DNA of 7,545 nt from JAMZMI01 sp047632435 (GCA_047632435.1 JBLICU010000135.1:1-7545), one strand, 5' to 3'; positions 1 to 7,056 are shown, counted from the stretch's first letter. Numbers and translations: made by a program. The notes: a model not told the origin generated them from the letters alone.

Positions 1-202
1 CCAAAATGCGACCCTTGGGCCAGGGGTTTCAATAGGTGCGGGATCTGTCTTGCTAGATGCAGTCATACGTGATTCATTGATACAAAATAATGTTACTTTG
101 CGAAACGTTAACCTGATCAACTCGATGATAGGGAATTTCGTATCAATATCATCATTTAGCGGCGAAGTAAGTCTGGGAGATTATTCAGAAGCGAAGGGAT
201 AA
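1..202 (+). CDS. Sugar-phosphate nucleotidyltransferase, C-terminal fragment (5' end outside window)
   Basis: An open frame enters from the left edge (first complete codon at base 2) and stops at TAA 200-202, giving 66 residues. The visible part has hexapeptide-repeat character, with hydrophobic-Gly steps such as LGPGVSIGAGSVL, then IRDSLIQNNVTL and INSMIGNFVSI, and it ends in SLGDYSEAKG. This is the left-handed beta-helix tail found at the C-terminus of long RmlA/GalU/ManC-like enzymes, which join a sugar-1-phosphate to a nucleoside triphosphate to make activated sugars for surface polysaccharides. The catalytic Rossmann-like domain lies upstream of the window, so nucleotide and sugar specificity cannot be judged. 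The next gene starts 3 bases after the stop, which suggests one transcript. An acyltransferase with the same repeat fold is possible but less likely, because the repeat is short and terminal. Confidence 0.75.
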   Translation, partial: QNATLGPGVSIGAGSVLLDAVIRDSLIQNNVTLRNVNLINSMIGNFVSISSFSGEVSLGDYSEAKG

Positions 203-205
203 CAC

Positions 206-1930
206 ATGAAAGCAAGCATCATAATTATTATATTTTCTTTGATTGCAACCCTTGGTTTTTCTCAAAAGAAATCAGAGAAAAAACAAAAGAGCAAAAAAGA
301 GGATTCGCAATCAGCTTTATACACTGAGGAAAAACAGGTTAAGCTGGAAGCCACTCTTGTGGAGGCCGAAAAACAATTGGTTCTTGAAAATACACCCAAA
401 GCCATCGAGCTTTTCCAGGTCGCTTTGGAGCTAGATCCAAAAAATGGAGCTGCCAATTTCAAACTGGCGGAAACGCTAACCAAAATGGGCAATGTAACAG
501 AGGCATTGTCATATGCACTTGCGGCATTGGAATCGGATCGAACCAATAAATATTACTTCCTACTTGCAGCGGAAGTTTATAAGGCTACCGGCGATTTTGA
601 TACTTCTGCTGAACTATATGCGGAAATGATCAAGCAAATTCCCGGCACGGAATCATATTTATTCGATTTGGCGATAATCTACCAATATATGGCTGATTAT
701 GACAAAGCTTTGGCAACCTATAAAAGAGCGGAGGAGATTTTTGGGATCAATGAAATGGTACTTCGTGAAAAGCAAAAAATCTATTTTCAAAATAAAGACT
801 ACCCATCATTGATAGCTGATTGGGACAGGTTAATTGCCGAAAATTCTGATAACTCTCGATACACCATTGAATTGGTTGAGTTTCTTATCGGTCAAGGGCT
901 GCTGATGGAAGCCAAAGATAGATTGGATAAAATAGAGGAGGATAATATTCATGTGCATCTACTAAGAAGCCAGATAGCAATGAAAGAAGGCAAAACGGAT
1001 GAAGCCCTACGAATAATCATGGAGGCGTTTGAAACTTCCAGTCTTGATTTCCGCACCAAAATACAATTGCTTAATAGCTATTTGGATAATGCAATCACTA
1101 TTGATCAATTCGAGAACATTGTAGAAATGGCTGAAACTTTGGGCAAAAATTACCCTGAAAAATTTGAAGCCCAGGCCTATGCTGGTGATGTGCTTTTACG
1201 AATGGAAAAACAAAATTTGGCACTAGCCTACTATTTGCGGGCGGTAAAAATCACACCATCAAGTTTCAGCGTTTGGCAAAATATTTTGAATATAGAAGCA
1301 TCACTCAATCAGTATGATAGCATGATTGTGCATTCGAATGAAGCGCTTGAATATTTCCCAAATCAGGCCATTCTTTATTATTTTTCAGGTACCGGCTACC
1401 TGCTCAAGAAAAACTATCAGAAATCTGTCCAGATGCTGGAAATGGGTACAAAATATGCATCAGAACCATCATTGCTCACCGTATTTTATGGCCAGATGGG
1501 GGATGCTTACAATAGTTTGAAGCAGACTGACAAATCCTATGCTTCCTATGAGAGGGCTTTGAAAAATAACCCTGCCAATGATCATGTACTCAACAACTAC
1601 AGTTACTTTTTGAGTCTTGATAAACAAAATCTTGACAAGGCAATGGAAATGTCAACCAAGCTTGTTAACCTTCACCCTGATAACCCTACCTATCTCGATA
1701 CACATGGGTGGGTACTTTATACCTTCGGTAAATATGAAGATGCGGAAAAATATTTGAGGAAAGCCGCGAACCTTCAGGAAGATGGCACCATCATCGAACA
1801 TTATGGCGATGTGCTTTTCAAATTGGGTAAAACTGAAGAGGCGGTGAAACAATGGGAGAAAGCAAGTAAAATGAAGGATACCTCAGATAATATTCAAAAA
1901 AAGATAGCAGATAAGACACTCTATGAATAA
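206..1930 (+). CDS. Secreted tetratricopeptide-repeat (TPR) protein
   Basis: The protein has 574 residues. Residues 1-20 are a Sec signal peptide: Lys2, a run of isoleucines and leucines, then GFSQ with likely cleavage near residue 19 or 20. A lysine-rich linker (21-32) follows. The rest is helical repeats with TPR spacing. Clear units lie near 50-78 (ending ALELDP), 81-112, 117-145, 150-180, 323-352, 425-456 (ending ALKNNP), 495-523 and 529-557 (GDVLFKLGKTEEAVKQW). The middle (about 185-320) is more divergent. There is no enzymatic domain and no lipobox, so it is probably a soluble periplasmic scaffold binding partner proteins. It sits 3 bases after the nucleotidyltransferase and overlaps the following DUF4292 gene by 8 bases, so translation is probably coupled. 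The family is recognised only as TPR-containing; the partner is unknown. The ATG is the only start that keeps the signal peptide intact. Confidence 0.9.
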   Translation: MKASIIIIIFSLIATLGFSQKKSEKKQKSKKEDSQSALYTEEKQVKLEATLVEAEKQLVLENTPKAIELFQVALELDPKNGAANFKLAETLTKMGNVTEALSYALAALESDRTNKYYFLLAAEVYKATGDFDTSAELYAEMIKQIPGTESYLFDLAIIYQYMADYDKALATYKRAEEIFGINEMVLREKQKIYFQNKDYPSLIADWDRLIAENSDNSRYTIELVEFLIGQGLLMEAKDRLDKIEEDNIHVHLLRSQIAMKEGKTDEALRIIMEAFETSSLDFRTKIQLLNSYLDNAITIDQFENIVEMAETLGKNYPEKFEAQAYAGDVLLRMEKQNLALAYYLRAVKITPSSFSVWQNILNIEASLNQYDSMIVHSNEALEYFPNQAILYYFSGTGYLLKKNYQKSVQMLEMGTKYASEPSLLTVFYGQMGDAYNSLKQTDKSYASYERALKNNPANDHVLNNYSYFLSLDKQNLDKAMEMSTKLVNLHPDNPTYLDTHGWVLYTFGKYEDAEKYLRKAANLQEDGTIIEHYGDVLFKLGKTEEAVKQWEKASKMKDTSDNIQKKIADKTLYE

Positions 1931-2672
1931 AAGTTTAGTTGTGATTTTAATATTGGGGATTATAATCGCAGGATGTGGTAAGAGATTTTCAAAACTATTT
2001 TATCGCGAACCAACCACCATCCGAGTAAATGAAATTGATTTTGATTATTTCAGTGGTAAGCTGAAGATTGATTATGATGGTGATAAAAACCTATCAGGAA
2101 TTGCCAATTTGAGAATGCGAAAGGATAGTGTGATTTGGATTTCACTTTCACCCGGATTTGGAGTCGAAGTTGCCCGTATTCTAATTACCAAGGACTCAAT
2201 TTCAGTCATAGACAAGTTCAATAAGAAGTACGTCGTTACAGATTTTGCGAAACTGAGCAAGAAATTTGATTTTAATATCGAATATAGTCTGGTAGAATCA
2301 CTGCTTTTAGGGAATCTCACAACTCCCTATTCCAATGAAAAATTGAAGAAAACGGAAGAATTTTATAACTACGGGCAGCAATTTGGTAACTACAATTTTA
2401 GTAATTCGATTGGATTAAAATCTATGAAACTTGAAATGTTACATGTTGTGGATACCGTATCGAAGAGTGCCATTTATGTAAATTACAGTGATTTTCAAAT
2501 GGTTGAAGATCAGATCTTGCCATTCAATATCAAAGCGAAGCATCTAAAGGGAAAAACAGGTGTAACTTCCACTAAGGTGGATATTGAATACAATAAAGCT
2601 GATATTGAAAAAAAACCATTGAAATTTCCTTTTAATGTGCCACAAAAATATGAGCGTAATGAAGCAGATTAG
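1923..2672 (+). CDS. DUF4292 family lipoprotein, possibly LolB-like
   Basis: The protein has 249 residues. The N-terminus MNKSLVVILILGIIIAGC is a lipoprotein signal peptide with lipobox I15-A16-G17-C18, so Cys18 should be lipidated. The residues after it (GKRF) lack the acidic run that marks surface-exported lipoproteins in Bacteroidota, so I infer a periplasm-facing protein. The body matches my memory of DUF4292: a beta-rich domain with DSVIWISLSPGFGVEVARI around residues 68-86, then SISVIDKFNKKYVV and SLVESLLLGN. Regular alternation of beta strands and the xxWISLSPxxGxEVAR segment recall the LolA/LolB half-barrel fold that carries or receives lipoproteins at the outer membrane; that functional link is inference. 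ATG 1923 overlaps the TPR gene's last codons and the 3' end overlaps envC. The function is not established. Confidence 0.87.
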   Translation: MNKSLVVILILGIIIAGCGKRFSKLFYREPTTIRVNEIDFDYFSGKLKIDYDGDKNLSGIANLRMRKDSVIWISLSPGFGVEVARILITKDSISVIDKFNKKYVVTDFAKLSKKFDFNIEYSLVESLLLGNLTTPYSNEKLKKTEEFYNYGQQFGNYNFSNSIGLKSMKLEMLHVVDTVSKSAIYVNYSDFQMVEDQILPFNIKAKHLKGKTGVTSTKVDIEYNKADIEKKPLKFPFNVPQKYERNEAD

Positions 2673-3846
2673 AATTTTAGGGCTTTTTGCCTTAATGCTT
2701 CTATGCTTCAATGTCTTTGCTCAAAAAACCAAAAGTCAGCTTGAAAATGACAAGCGGGATAACCTCAAAAAAATCGCAGAAGCTGAGAAAATCCTGACAG
2801 ATACGGAACACGAGAGAAAGTCGACCATTGGCCAACTACGTGCCATCAATCAGCAAATCAAGGCGAGAGAAGGATTAATTGATGCACTTAATCAAGAAGT
2901 CCAGCTTCTTGATGGTGAAATTAATGATTTGAAAGCCATTGTGAATGCACTACAAAAGGATCTATCTGATCTTAAAAGTGAATATGCTCAAATGATTTAT
3001 TCATCTTATAAAGCCAATACAGGTTTTAGCAAGCTCACTTTTCTTTTTTCAGCTTCTACATTCAATCAACTCTTTATGCGGTTGAAATATTTGGAACAAT
3101 ATGCTGAGGCACGAAAAATACAGGCCAAACAAATCGAAATAGTTTCGGACGAGCTGATCAAACAAAAGAACCAGGTTCAGATCAAGCGATCAGAGCAAAA
3201 AATGTTGCTAGATCAACAAATCGGTGAAACGAAAAAACTGGTCAATCTCAAAGCCAAACAAAGTCATGTGATTGCCCAATTGGGTAAAAAGGAAAAGCAG
3301 CTCAAGAAAGAATTGAATGACAGAAAAATCGCCGTTGATAAGCTTGATAACCTGATTGCCGAGATCGTAAGAAAAGAAATTGAAAGAGCCAAGACAAAAT
3401 CAACAGCGACACTAGCCAACGAGGAAGAGGTATCGACATTATTTGAACAGAATAAAAACATGCTCAAATGGCCTGTTTCCACGGGCTTTGTTTCGTCAAA
3501 ATTCGGAAAACATGCACATCCAGTGATCAAAGGTATCATGGAAGATAATCCGGGTATAGACATCCAAACCAGCCAGAATGCTTCCGTTCGCTCTGTATTT
3601 GAAGGTAAAATTGTTGCAGTTGCCATCGTTCCAGGAATGAACAATGTAGTATTGATCCAGCATGGAGATTATTATACCCTTTATGCCCGATTGAAAGAAG
3701 TAAAAGTAAAAAAAGGTCAAATCGTGAGCATCAATGATGTGCTGGGCATAGTATTCAGCGACAATGATGGAATCTCAGAAGTTCATTTCGAGGTATGGAA
3801 GGAATACCAGAAATTGAATCCGGAATCATGGCTGTCCAAAAAGTAG
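2659..3846 (+). CDS. envC: EnvC-like murein hydrolase activator (coiled coil + degenerate LytM/M23 domain)
   Basis: From ATG 2659 the protein has 395 residues. The N-terminus MKQIRILGLFALMLLCFNVFAQ is a clean Sec signal peptide. Residues about 25-255 form a long charged coiled coil containing MIYSSYKAN and SASTFNQLFMRLKYLEQY, typical of Bacteroidota EnvC. A LytM/M23 domain runs from W271 (WPVSTGFVSSKFG) to the end. The zinc site is degraded: the usual His of HxxxD is Asn297 (NPGID, Asp301 kept), the first His of the HxH pair is Arg344 (YARL), and only His376 (HFEVW) remains. This argues against peptidase activity. In E. coli, EnvC acts through such a domain by activating N-acetylmuramoyl-L-alanine amidases for daughter-cell separation; that role is inferred here. 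Possible starts are ATG 2635, 2650 and 2659. I prefer 2659 because it gives the best signal peptide and the shortest overlap (14 bases) with DUF4292. Confidence 0.9.
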   Translation: MKQIRILGLFALMLLCFNVFAQKTKSQLENDKRDNLKKIAEAEKILTDTEHERKSTIGQLRAINQQIKAREGLIDALNQEVQLLDGEINDLKAIVNALQKDLSDLKSEYAQMIYSSYKANTGFSKLTFLFSASTFNQLFMRLKYLEQYAEARKIQAKQIEIVSDELIKQKNQVQIKRSEQKMLLDQQIGETKKLVNLKAKQSHVIAQLGKKEKQLKKELNDRKIAVDKLDNLIAEIVRKEIERAKTKSTATLANEEEVSTLFEQNKNMLKWPVSTGFVSSKFGKHAHPVIKGIMEDNPGIDIQTSQNASVRSVFEGKIVAVAIVPGMNNVVLIQHGDYYTLYARLKEVKVKKGQIVSINDVLGIVFSDNDGISEVHFEVWKEYQKLNPESWLSKK

Positions 3847-4001
3847 TGGTCAATAAAGTGCGATTATATCGTCAATGTACTTTTCCGAATCTGTCCTTTG
3901 TCGCCCTTATCACCCAGTAAAATCAATCACATACAAATCCAAAATCTTATGGATAGCAGCCATTTATCGCTATCTTTGGGTCTTTATTAAATGCTTTTTA
4001 T
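3847..4001 (+). other. Intergenic gap between envC and tatA
   Basis: This is the longest non-coding stretch in the window. I see no RNA gene, no convincing ORF and no strong GC stem followed by a T-run that would be an intrinsic terminator. A four-base-pair stem (CGAT-TAT-ATCG, near 3862-3872) is too weak to count. The right end carries the promoter described separately. The gap probably separates two transcription units, with envC ending the upstream one. Confidence 0.55.
3948..3978 (+). promoter_or_regulatory. Bacteroidota-type promoter for the tatA-gatA-mltD unit
   Basis: TATCTTTG at 3971-3978 matches the Bacteroidota -7 consensus TAnnTTTG exactly. TATG at 3948-3951 matches the -33 element TTTG at three of four bases, and the 19-base spacing is the preferred one. 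Transcription would begin near 3984-3986, giving a leader of under 20 bases before the tatA ATG at 4002. No operator or riboswitch would fit in so short a leader, so this is probably a simple housekeeping promoter. Confidence 0.6.
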
Positions 4002-4205
4002 ATGAACACGGTGTTAGTTTGGATGCCTGGCCCTTGGGAGATGATGGTCATAGCGGTTGTTTTTATTGTTTTTTTCGGGGCTAAGAAAATCCCTGAGATA
4101 GCTCGAGGTATGGGTAAAGGTATTCGCGAGTTTAAAGATGCCACCAAAGAGATTAAGAAAGAGATAGAAAATTCTGCGGAAGAAGACGACCAAAAAAAGA
4201 AGTAA
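4002..4205 (+). CDS. tatA: Sec-independent (twin-arginine) translocase subunit TatA/TatE
   Basis: This 67-residue protein has the full TatA plan. It has a short N-terminus with PGPWE (residues 9-13), one membrane helix (about 13-25, MMVIAVVFIVFFG), the hinge FGAKKIPEIARGMGKGIREFK (FG at 24-25) leading into an amphipathic helix, and a charged tail ending EEDDQKKK. TatA oligomers form the passage through which TatC-docked folded proteins cross the inner membrane. No tatC is present in this window, so it must lie elsewhere. TatA is favoured over TatB because the protein is short, has the FGAKK hinge and lacks a long C-terminal extension. Its stop (4203-4205) is three bases from the gatA start in the same frame. 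A promoter lies directly upstream. Confidence 0.93.
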   Translation: MNTVLVWMPGPWEMMVIAVVFIVFFGAKKIPEIARGMGKGIREFKDATKEIKKEIENSAEEDDQKKK

Positions 4206-4208
4206 AAT

Positions 4209-5630
4209 TTGGAAGCCAATTCATCATTTCATCAACTCAGGAATGATATTGATGCAGGTAGGTTGACATGTATAGACATTGTCACTCACTACCTGCAAAA
4301 TATCCATAGCAGAAACCCTGAACTTAACGCATTTCTAACAGTCTATGAGCAGGAAGCGCTCGATAGGGCTACAGAAATAGATAAAAAATTAGCCACAAAA
4401 ACTGCGGGCAGACTAGCAGGTATGGTGGTAGGTATCAAAGATGTGCTTTGTTACAAGGATCATCCGCTCAACTGTGGAAGTAAAATTCTAGGAGATTTTG
4501 AATCCCAGTTTTCCGCCACTTGCGTAGAAAGATTACTGGAAGAAGATGCCATCATCATTGGTCGCAGCAATTGTGACGAATTTGCCATGGGTTCTTCTTG
4601 CGAAAATTCCGCTTTCGGCCCAGTCAGAAATGCAGACAATATCGATCGGGTGCCAGGAGGCTCATCAGGGGGTGCCGCAGTATCTGTGCAAGCAGACATG
4701 TGTGCCATAGCTTTGGGCACAGATACGGGAGGGTCAGTAAGACAACCGGCCTCTTTTTGCAACGTCATTGGATTTAAGCCAACCTATTCCCGGATATCCA
4801 GACATGGTTTAGCATCTTACGCAAGTACCTTCGACACGATTGGTATTTTTTCCAATACCGTTGAAGATGCCGCGCTTGTGCTTGAGATCATTTCAGGTGA
4901 AGATGAACATGACAGCACCGTTTCGTTGGAAAAAGTACTGCCTTATTCATCACTTTTAAGTTTTGACGGGAAAGTCAAAATCGCATATCTCAAAGAAACC
5001 ATAGAAAGTGACGCTATCAATGCCGAAGTTAAAGAAGCGGTGCTTAAAGTTGGGGAAAGGCTCAAAGATCAGGGGCATCAAGTGGATGAGGTTTCGTTTC
5101 CATTGATGGAATATGCCCTTCCAACCTATTACATACTCACTACTGCAGAGGCCAGTTCCAATTTAGCCAGATATGATGGTGTGAAATATGGATATCGGGT
5201 AGAAAACCCTGAGAATCTGGAATCGATGTACAAGAAAACCCGTACGTTGGGATTTGGGCCTGAAGTTTTCAGAAGAATCATGCTTGGTACCTTTGTGCTT
5301 TCGGCAAGTTATAATGACGCATATTATATCAAAGCACAAAAAGTACGCCGCTTGATTAAAAACAAATTGGAAGAACTTTTCGAAACATTTGATTTCATCA
5401 TACTTCCCACTGCGCCTACTACTGCTTTCGAATTAGGATCCAAGACTAGCGATCCAATGGAGATGTATTTGGCAGATTTATTTACCGTCCAAGCTTCTGT
5501 AGCAGGTGCACCCGCAGTTTCCATTCCTATTAGTAAAGACAAAGACGGAATGTCCATTGGCCTGCAGGTCATTTCAAAAGCTTTTACAGAAGACAAACTA
5601 TTAGCGTTTTCCAAATACTTAATGAACTAG
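4209..5630 (+). CDS. gatA: Asp-tRNA(Asn)/Glu-tRNA(Gln) amidotransferase subunit A
   Basis: The protein has 473 residues, close to the usual 480-490. GatA releases ammonia from glutamine (or asparagine) and passes it to GatB, which amidates misacylated Glu-tRNA(Gln) or Asp-tRNA(Asn); GatC is the third subunit. The amidase-signature triad is complete: Lys77 (VGIKDV), cis-Ser152 (PGGSSGGAA) and nucleophile Ser176 (DTGGSVRQP). The 75- and 24-residue spacings equal those of characterised GatA. Downstream, GFKPTYSRISRHGLASYASTFDTIG and the C-terminal YLADLFTVQASVAGAPAVSIP segment favour GatA over other amidases. The start is TTG at 4209. No ATG occurs in frame before residue 72, which is too late because the N-terminal helix FHQLRNDIDAGRLT is family-typical, and the tatA stop is one codon upstream. 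gatB and gatC are not in the window. Confidence 0.93.
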   Translation: MEANSSFHQLRNDIDAGRLTCIDIVTHYLQNIHSRNPELNAFLTVYEQEALDRATEIDKKLATKTAGRLAGMVVGIKDVLCYKDHPLNCGSKILGDFESQFSATCVERLLEEDAIIIGRSNCDEFAMGSSCENSAFGPVRNADNIDRVPGGSSGGAAVSVQADMCAIALGTDTGGSVRQPASFCNVIGFKPTYSRISRHGLASYASTFDTIGIFSNTVEDAALVLEIISGEDEHDSTVSLEKVLPYSSLLSFDGKVKIAYLKETIESDAINAEVKEAVLKVGERLKDQGHQVDEVSFPLMEYALPTYYILTTAEASSNLARYDGVKYGYRVENPENLESMYKKTRTLGFGPEVFRRIMLGTFVLSASYNDAYYIKAQKVRRLIKNKLEELFETFDFIILPTAPTTAFELGSKTSDPMEMYLADLFTVQASVAGAPAVSIPISKDKDGMSIGLQVISKAFTEDKLLAFSKYLMN

Positions 5631-5640
5631 TAACCTAGTT
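5625..5640 (+). repeat. Small inverted repeat spanning the gatA stop codon
   Basis: AACTAG (5625-5630) and CTAGTT (5635-5640) are perfect complements around the four-base loop TAAC. The left arm includes the gatA stop TAG, which is followed at once by TAA in the same frame. The stem is only six base pairs, AT-rich and without a T-run, so it is unlikely to terminate transcription. It might stabilise or pause the transcript between gatA and the gene 18 bases downstream, or be chance. Confidence 0.3.
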
Positions 5641-5648
5641 GTTTAACC

Positions 5649-7007
5649 ATGCAAAAGATAATCAGCCTGTTTTTCATATTAGTTCTGTTGGCAACTGGCA
5701 TACAAGCGCAGGATGTAGCACCATATGATTTCATTCCAGATGCTTCATATGATGAAGTAGCAGATCGCCTTTCATGTATCGAGACAGAGATTCCACTGAA
5801 TTATAATGAAAAAGTGAAGTCTTTTATCGATTATTTCACCGTTCGTGACAGGCCATATACACGTGGGGTTTTGTCACGTACCGAGTTATATTTCCCGATT
5901 TTTGAAGAAGCTTTTAGGAGACATGGCGTACCAGAGGAATTGAAATACCTCGCCATTGTGGAATCAGGGTTGAGACCCAATGCCGTCTCACGAGCAAATG
6001 CCGTAGGACTTTGGCAATTCATGTCAGCCACAGGTAAAATGTATGGGTTGAATGGAGATTGGTATGTGGATGAAAGAATGGATCCGTACGAATCTACAGA
6101 TGCAGCCGCAAGGCACCTCAGAGACCTTTACAAATCATTTGGTGATTGGGAGCTTGCACTGGCTGCATACAACTGTGGATCTGGAAATGTGAGGAAAGCG
6201 ATCAGAAGAAGTGGGTACAAAAAACACTTTTGGGACATTTATCAATACCTCCCTCGGGAAACACGCTCTTATGTACCTCAATTTGTGGCCATTGCCTACA
6301 CGTTCAATTATGCGGAGGATCACAATTTGTTTGTGGATGAATATGAGTCACTGCCTGCATACGATACAATCATCATCAATCAATACTTCCATTTGGAGAC
6401 TTTTGCCAATCAAATCAATGTCGGGCTTGATGAATTACTTACCCTAAATCCACAAATAAAAAGGGGAGCATTGCCGGAAGGGACTAAAAATTTCCATTTG
6501 AAAATACCAGAAGCACTGAAGCCAAGTGTAGTTGAAAACCGCACTTTTCTTTACGATACTGCTGGTAAAGTAGGGAAATCACATTTAGATTATCTGGCTA
6601 GAAATACTCCTGGAAGCACCTATGGCCGTGTTCGTCAGGTTTATCAAGTGCGCAGTGGAGATGTATTGGGAGCTATTGCTTTGAAATACAATGTAGGAGT
6701 AATCGATATAAAATCCTGGAATAACTTATCGAGCAATACCATTCGTATTGGGCAAAAACTCAACATTTATGTACTGCCGGCCTATAACAGTCAAACAAAA
6801 GACCTTTATACTTCCTCCGCAAGGGCAGTGCAGACTCAAGCCGTAGTTACGAATGGTCAGAGAGTATACAAAGTTCAAAGTGGCGATTCCCTTTGGAGTA
6901 TTGCCAATGCATATGCGGGCCTTTCGATTGAAAAAATCAAACAACTCAACAACCTGAGCACCAATACGATTCAGCCGGGACAACAACTTATTATATCTGC
7001 AGAATAA
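5649..7007 (+). CDS. mltD: Membrane-bound lytic murein transglycosylase D-like protein (SLT + LysM repeats)
   Basis: The protein has 452 residues. Residues 1-20 are a signal peptide ending GIQAQ; there is no lipobox Cys, so it is periplasmic rather than lipid-anchored like E. coli MltD. The SLT lysozyme-like domain (about 75-225) carries catalytic Glu105 (AIVESGLRP), GLWQFM (120-125), the AAYNCGSGNV motif (172-181) and LPRETRSYVP (201-210), all diagnostic of family 1 lytic transglycosylases that cut the MurNAc-GlcNAc bond to give 1,6-anhydro ends. A degenerate LysM-like segment (about 246-287) is followed by two clear LysM modules at 332-375 (YQVRSGDVL) and 407-450 (YKVQSGDSL), which bind glycan chains. 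The gene starts 18 bases after gatA, so it is probably on the tatA-gatA transcript. It would remodel peptidoglycan in the same compartment where EnvC is expected to act. Confidence 0.93.
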   Translation: MQKIISLFFILVLLATGIQAQDVAPYDFIPDASYDEVADRLSCIETEIPLNYNEKVKSFIDYFTVRDRPYTRGVLSRTELYFPIFEEAFRRHGVPEELKYLAIVESGLRPNAVSRANAVGLWQFMSATGKMYGLNGDWYVDERMDPYESTDAAARHLRDLYKSFGDWELALAAYNCGSGNVRKAIRRSGYKKHFWDIYQYLPRETRSYVPQFVAIAYTFNYAEDHNLFVDEYESLPAYDTIIINQYFHLETFANQINVGLDELLTLNPQIKRGALPEGTKNFHLKIPEALKPSVVENRTFLYDTAGKVGKSHLDYLARNTPGSTYGRVRQVYQVRSGDVLGAIALKYNVGVIDIKSWNNLSSNTIRIGQKLNIYVLPAYNSQTKDLYTSSARAVQTQAVVTNGQRVYKVQSGDSLWSIANAYAGLSIEKIKQLNNLSTNTIQPGQQLIISAE

Positions 7008-7040
7008 ATTGGTTCGGATAATAGCGCCACACTTATTAAA

Positions 7041-7056
7041 TTTTACATTTGTAAAA
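7041..7056 (+). promoter_or_regulatory. Palindrome containing a TAnnTTTG promoter element upstream of the DUF4837 gene
   Basis: TACATTTG at 7044-7051 fits the Bacteroidota -7 consensus TAnnTTTG and lies 15 bases before the ATG at 7067. It falls inside a perfect inverted repeat with seven-base arms, TTTTACA (7041-7047) and TGTAAAA (7050-7056), around TT. The -33 region at the best spacing (about 7021-7024, ATAG) is poor, so promoter strength is doubtful. The palindrome could be an operator for a dimeric repressor or a chance product of AT-rich sequence. Confidence 0.4.

Noticed and set aside
3264..3644. 126-residue minus-strand ORF inside envC, and other antisense ORFs inside gatA and mltD
   Set aside because: They lie wholly opposite well-supported genes, resemble no known family, and arise from codon bias of the real strand.
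3862..3872. Small stem CGAT-TAT-ATCG after envC as a terminator
   Set aside because: It has four base pairs, no GC-rich stem and no following T-run.
3991..4005. Five-codon mini-ORF (ATG at 3991, TGA at 4003-4005) whose stop overlaps the tatA start as ATGA
   Set aside because: Its start would lie only a few bases from the predicted transcription start, and it encodes just four hydrophobic residues and a methionine. There is no attenuator-like structure, so chance is the better explanation.
3875..4084. 69-residue + frame covering the envC-tatA gap and part of tatA
   Set aside because: It is in a different frame from tatA, has a composition unlike a structured protein, and crosses a strong promoter and the well-supported tatA start.
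4192..4198. A7 run as a programmed frameshift site joining tatA to gatA
   Set aside because: tatA and gatA are already in the same frame, so a -1 or +1 slip would leave the gatA frame rather than enter it; it is also in a lysine-rich tail where A-runs are expected.
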